Origin: Deltaproteobacteria bacterium
Lineage (GTDB): Bacteria; Desulfobacterota; Desulfobacteria; Desulfobacterales; SG8-13
Length of the DNA stretch: 6,873 nucleotides
Reading direction: 5' to 3'
NCBI GenBank assembly: GCA_030670715.1
Contig: DAOVBC010000123.1
Coordinates: forward strand, 1-6,873
Shown here: positions 4,901 through 6,873 of the stretch, in pieces
How the letters are laid out: each line of letters begins with the position of its first letter
Numbering within the stretch: position 1 is the first letter of the stretch
Program-made: the position numbers and the translations under genes
The notes under the pieces: model-generated
The model's database searches: none
The model's input: only the letters and a program-made list of their open reading frames with translations
Told to the model about the DNA's origin: nothing

Positions 4901-6873
4901 AAAAAAAGAACCACCGCAGCGCCTTTGCGGTCCGTGTTGATCATCAGCCGGACCGTGTCGCCCGGAGCGTATTCGTTTTTGTCGGTTACCAGCTCGATCT
5001 TGGCAAAACGGTAATCGGCGCCGTCGTCACCCCCGCCGCGAACGGTAAAAATATAGCCGCCTTCAACGGCGTGATTATTGCCGTCGGTGACCGTGTAGGA
5101 AAGACGGTACTGCCCGCCGCGGGACGCCTGGATCTGAAGCTTTGCCTGCCCGCGATCGTCGGTATCCAGGCGCCACTGCCGCACCTGTTTTTCTCGCGGT
5201 TTGCCCTTGCCGTAATCGATGCGCAGCAGTTTCAGCGTCCCGGTACCTCTCACCGGTTTGCCGTCCGGGGACCGGGCCTGGAATGCTGCTGTGACCGTAT
5301 CCCCCACGCGATAATGCCCCCGGTCCACCCAGGCATAAACCTTAAACGGCCGGCGGGCCACCAGCACCTCCCCCTGTCCCGTAATGGTGCGTCGGGACTG
5401 GTCGCGCACTTCGGCGCTGATCGTGTACCGGTGATCCTGATCGCCGTGAATCAGCTTGGCCAGCTGCGTGTCAATTTCGATTTTCAGCTTGCCGTCTTTG
5501 CCGATGGCAGCGTCACCCTCGGCTACAATCTCCGGCTGCCCGCCGGACCGATTCTGCCACCAGCTCCACAGCGGCCGTTTGCAGCCCCAGCGTTCCCAGC
5601 CCGGATACCAGGGATAGTCATACCCGTACCACCAGTAACCGGAGCCGTAGAACCAGTCCCAGTAAAACACCGGATACCATCGGGTGTCGAGCTCTGTTCG
5701 CAGTACTTTGTAGCTAACTTTGGCCTCGATGACCGGCGAGCCGAAATAATACCGGGCAGAAATCACGGCCGGTACCTTCTCCCCCAGCATGACCGGCTCG
5801 GCGGGCGCCTCGATTTTGACTTCGAACTCGGGCTTTTTATACTCTTCGACCCGGAAAGTGTGGCCGCCGACGGTTGTGCCCGACCCGTGAGACAGATGAT
5901 AAACCCCCAGGGGGGCATTTTCGGGCAGATCAAATTCAGCCGAAAATCCGCCGTGGGCATCGGCCGTTAACGCTCTGGACCCGACCGTTTCATTTCTGGG
6001 GTTTTTCAGGTAAACGGTGAATCGCTGTCCGGCAAAATGCGATTCATCTTCGTGGTCGTATCTGGCGTGACGCACCCAGGCCTTGAATTTTACCGTGTGC
6101 CCCGGCCGGTAAACCGGCCGATCGGTGATAAACAGGGTCTTGGTCTGGTTGTATTCGTAATCATAATAGTTCGGGTACCAGACGCCGGAAAACCCTAAAA
6201 ATGCCAGGCGTCCCTGGCGGGTGGCCGCCGTCACCAGCCAGTTGTAATTGTGCTCCATCTGATCGGGATTGAGAATCACCTGCCCGTTCTGATCGGTGCG
6301 CCGGCTGAAGTTTCTGGTAAGGGTGCGGTAACGCCGGGTGCCTTTGATATGCTGCTGGCGGTAGCCGAAAAATTCAAGGTTGATGGCCGGGATCGGTTTG
6401 CCGTCATCTGCATCGGCCACATAGTAAAACACCTGCTGTTTGAGCGGTTTTTTGACGATGGCCGTATCGTTGACCCAGATGATGATTCGGGTGGTGTTGC
6501 CGTTTTTCATCCTGGCAATCAACAGGTAGGCTCCGGCCCTTTTCAGTGCCGGGTGCATCCGTACGGTCATCCGCCGATCCCAGTGGCGCGGGTCCGGCTC
6601 CAGATCCATATCCCAGGCGGCCGCCTTGCTGCCGATGTAAGCGGTTTCGTTCTCGTGCACCAGGCGCCAGCCGATCTGCCCAAAGTTGATTTTGTTCCAG
6701 TCCAACCGGCGCGGTTTCGAGCGAATGTACGCCTTCGCATCGCCAAGGAGCTTTGCAACCTTGATCCGGTAGGCTGTAAACGCGACCCGTTTGCCGTTGC
6801 GAAAACGGTATTCCACCGTCGGAATCCGGCCGGCCGGATGGGTGCCGACAGGCTCAAATACGCCCCGGTTGCC
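1909..6873 (-). CDS. Alpha-2-macroglobulin family protein with thioester domain (N-terminus cut off by window edge)
   Basis: This is a bacterial alpha-2-macroglobulin, an envelope protein thought to trap proteases that cut its bait region and so trigger covalent capture through a thioester. The frame is open to the window edge, 19 codons upstream of a GTG at 6816. Conserved sequence continues across that GTG, so the true start lies outside and no signal peptide can be judged. Numbering from the GTG (1635 residues), I see: a macroglobulin domain with TDRPVYRPG at 231-239; the strand motif FRVEEYKKPEFEV at 321-333; an aromatic-rich insert at 380-420; macroglobulin repeats to about 750; a low-complexity bait-like linker at about 800-872; the A2M core with PENLTAWKI at 902-910; the thioester CTEQ at 1097-1100; the helical thioester domain with GGWGWF at 1180-1185 to about 1400; and a C-terminal receptor-binding-like domain ending at 1635. 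At 1654 or more residues it already equals the roughly 1650-residue E. coli A2M. There is no C-terminal anchor, so any membrane tether must be N-terminal. Its stop overlaps the lipid kinase start (ATGA). Family assignment is secure; substrate and location are inferred. Confidence 0.95.
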   Translation of the reverse strand, partial: GNRGVFEPVGTHPAGRIPTVEYRFRNGKRVAFTAYRIKVAKLLGDAKAYIRSKPRRLDWNKINFGQIGWRLVHENETAYIGSKAAAWDMDLEPDPRHWDRRMTVRMHPALKRAGAYLLIARMKNGNTTRIIIWVNDTAIVKKPLKQQVFYYVADADDGKPIPAINLEFFGYRQQHIKGTRRYRTLTRNFSRRTDQNGQVILNPDQMEHNYNWLVTAATRQGRLAFLGFSGVWYPNYYDYEYNQTKTLFITDRPVYRPGHTVKFKAWVRHARYDHEDESHFAGQRFTVYLKNPRNETVGSRALTADAHGGFSAEFDLPENAPLGVYHLSHGSGTTVGGHTFRVEEYKKPEFEVKIEAPAEPVMLGEKVPAVISARYYFGSPVIEAKVSYKVLRTELDTRWYPVFYWDWFYGSGYWWYGYDYPWYPGWERWGCKRPLWSWWQNRSGGQPEIVAEGDAAIGKDGKLKIEIDTQLAKLIHGDQDHRYTISAEVRDQSRRTITGQGEVLVARRPFKVYAWVDRGHYRVGDTVTAAFQARSPDGKPVRGTGTLKLLRIDYGKGKPREKQVRQWRLDTDDRGQAKLQIQASRGGQYRLSYTVTDGNNHAVEGGYIFTVRGGGDDGADYRFAKIELVTDKNEYAPGDTVRLMINTDRKGAAVVLFLRPANGVYLPPEVIRMTGKSALREIAVKKKDMPNFFVEAFSVYDGKVHSETREIVVPPEKKVLNVAVAPSKKIYRPGEKATLTLKVTDYFNRPYQGSTVIAVYDRSLEFIAGGANVPEIRAFFWKWRRSHHLRQETSLARRFSNLLKKKEIPMQPVGVFGQLVVQAQRGGAPSAPTESGSVMEEKESAKTEMAVADAAAPAQSAVGKRKAGPSSQYRQGTDQKTPPDADFVQPVVRQKFADTAFWAAHVETDSSGTARVSFTMPENLTAWKIRSWAMGHGTLVGEAAAEAVTRKDLVLRLQAPRFFVEKDEVVLSANVHNYLKKKKKVKVKLELTGGLLEPVKGEKSQKTVSIGPGAEKRVDWRVKVVKEGEVVVRMLALTDAESDAMQMRFPVYVHGMVKQTARSGVIRPEQTAAAVTFSVPAARRGGESKLELRYTPTLAGAMVDALPYLVSYPYGCTEQTLNRFLPTVITRGVLKKMGLDLRQIREKRTNLNAQEIGDDRQRARRWRRYDHNPVFDEETVTDMVKTGVSRLAAMQLDDGGWGWFSGYGEQSYPHTTAYVVHGLQLARDSGVGLGPGMIRRGVQWLRDYQAGEIEQLKIWDRTGKRGKSRADNLDAFVYMVLADEKKENRTMRKYLFRDRNHLAVYAKAMFAMGLHKAGDRQKLKMVLQNIEQYLVTDDENQTAYLNLPNSSYWWYWYGSEYEAHAYYLKLLARLQPGSPKAAGLVKYLLNNRKHATYWNSTRDTAVVIEALAEFMAASGEDRPDVTVAVYWDGKKKKTVHIDRQNLFTFDNRFVLRGRAVTTGRHTLKLEKAGRGPLYFNAYLDYFSLEDFITREGLEIKVQRRVYRLKKTDRKVKDAGSRGQVVDRRVEKFERESLKNLASVKSGDLVEVELVIDSKNDYEYIVIEDMKAAGFEAVAVRSGYTGNEMGAYVEFRDEKTAFFVRRLARGRHSVSYRLRAEVPGRFSALPTRVYAMYAPELKANSDEIKLNIQDK
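3517..3528 (-). other. Thioester motif CTEQ of the A2M protein
   Basis: The minus-strand codons TGC ACC GAA CAG encode Cys-Thr-Glu-Gln at residues 1097-1100 (numbered from the GTG at 6816), within YPYGCTEQTLNRFLP. In thioester-bearing A2M and complement proteins the Cys and Gln side chains form an internal thioester that reacts with the attacking protease or a surface. An intact motif separates this protein from YfaS-like bacterial homologues that have lost it. The helical thioester domain around it (GGWGWF at 1180-1185, TRDTAVVIEALAEF at 1382-1395) also looks intact. Confidence 0.93.
4201..4419 (-). other. Bait-region-like low-complexity linker of the A2M protein
   Basis: This segment encodes residues about 800-872 (numbered from the GTG at 6816). 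It is rich in Ala, Ser, Gly, Pro, Gln and Glu with scattered Lys and Arg (K823, K827, K845, R846, K847, R855, K861), and it has no obvious secondary structure pattern. It lies directly before the conserved block with KFADTAFWAA and PENLTAWKI, which is where the protease-cleaved bait region sits in A2M proteins. The mix of basic, acidic, small and occasional aromatic residues would be cleavable by proteases of many specificities. The position and composition are seen; the role as bait is inferred from the family. Confidence 0.7.
5557..5679 (-). other. Trp/Tyr-saturated insert within a macroglobulin domain
   Basis: This segment encodes residues 380-420 of the A2M protein (numbered from the GTG at 6816). 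Of 41 residues, 11 are Trp, 8 are Tyr and 2 are Phe, so about half are aromatic. Gly, Pro and Asp fill most of the gaps, as in GYWWYGYDYPWYPGW. It sits between the strand motif FRVEEYKKPEFEV (321-333) and the strand-like DGKLKIEIDT (441-450), so it looks like a large loop inserted into one macroglobulin domain. It is not hydrophobic enough in the usual aliphatic sense to be a membrane segment. My recollection is that related large bacterial A2M proteins carry a similar aromatic loop, but this cannot be checked here. A carbohydrate, peptidoglycan or membrane-interface contact is conceivable and unproven. Confidence 0.75.

Noticed and set aside
5071..5970. A 299-codon open frame on the plus strand
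   Set aside because: It lies wholly antisense to the conserved A2M coding sequence, has no recognisable motifs, and its Pro/Gly/His/Phe-rich product is what GC-rich antisense frames give.

Overview
The window is a stretch of bacterial chromosome carrying one compact minus-strand operon and, downstream of it, about 300 bases of repeat-rich intergenic DNA. By eye the base composition is moderately GC-rich. The style of the large alpha-2-macroglobulin protein and the degenerate TGGATA/CTCGATA heptamers in the spacer recall Desulfobacterota (sulfate-reducer-like) genomes. That assignment is an inference from memory of such sequences, with no marker gene to settle it.

Layout, read in the direction of transcription (right to left). 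From the right edge to 1909 is a very large alpha-2-macroglobulin (A2M) family protein. Its frame stays open to the window edge, so the N-terminus, including any signal peptide or lipobox, is missing. It keeps an intact thioester motif (CTEQ), a 70-residue low-complexity bait-like linker, and an unusual Trp/Tyr-saturated insert. Its TGA stop overlaps the ATG of the next gene (ATGA), a 295-residue lipid kinase of the diacylglycerol/sphingosine kinase fold (1025-1912). That gene's TGA in turn overlaps the TTG start of a PlsC-type 1-acylglycerol-3-phosphate acyltransferase (303-1028). The two 4-base overlaps imply one transcript with translational coupling. The promoter must lie beyond the right edge.

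How they may work together: the lipid kinase would phosphorylate diacylglycerol (or a related lipid) and the acyltransferase would acylate lysophosphatidate, so both could yield phosphatidate at the inner membrane. The A2M protein would be an envelope protease trap. Bacterial A2M genes are best known beside pbpC, so pairing with two phosphatidate-forming enzymes is the most unusual aspect of the window. A joint envelope-defence or membrane-repair role is a hypothesis only.

Positions 1-302 contain no convincing gene. They hold a 48-base imperfect inverted repeat (31-78), a run of four 7-base units next to a short hairpin (123-159), and a longer degenerate repeat patch (212-312) that runs into the last codons of the acyltransferase gene. 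No canonical Rho-independent terminator is visible after the operon.
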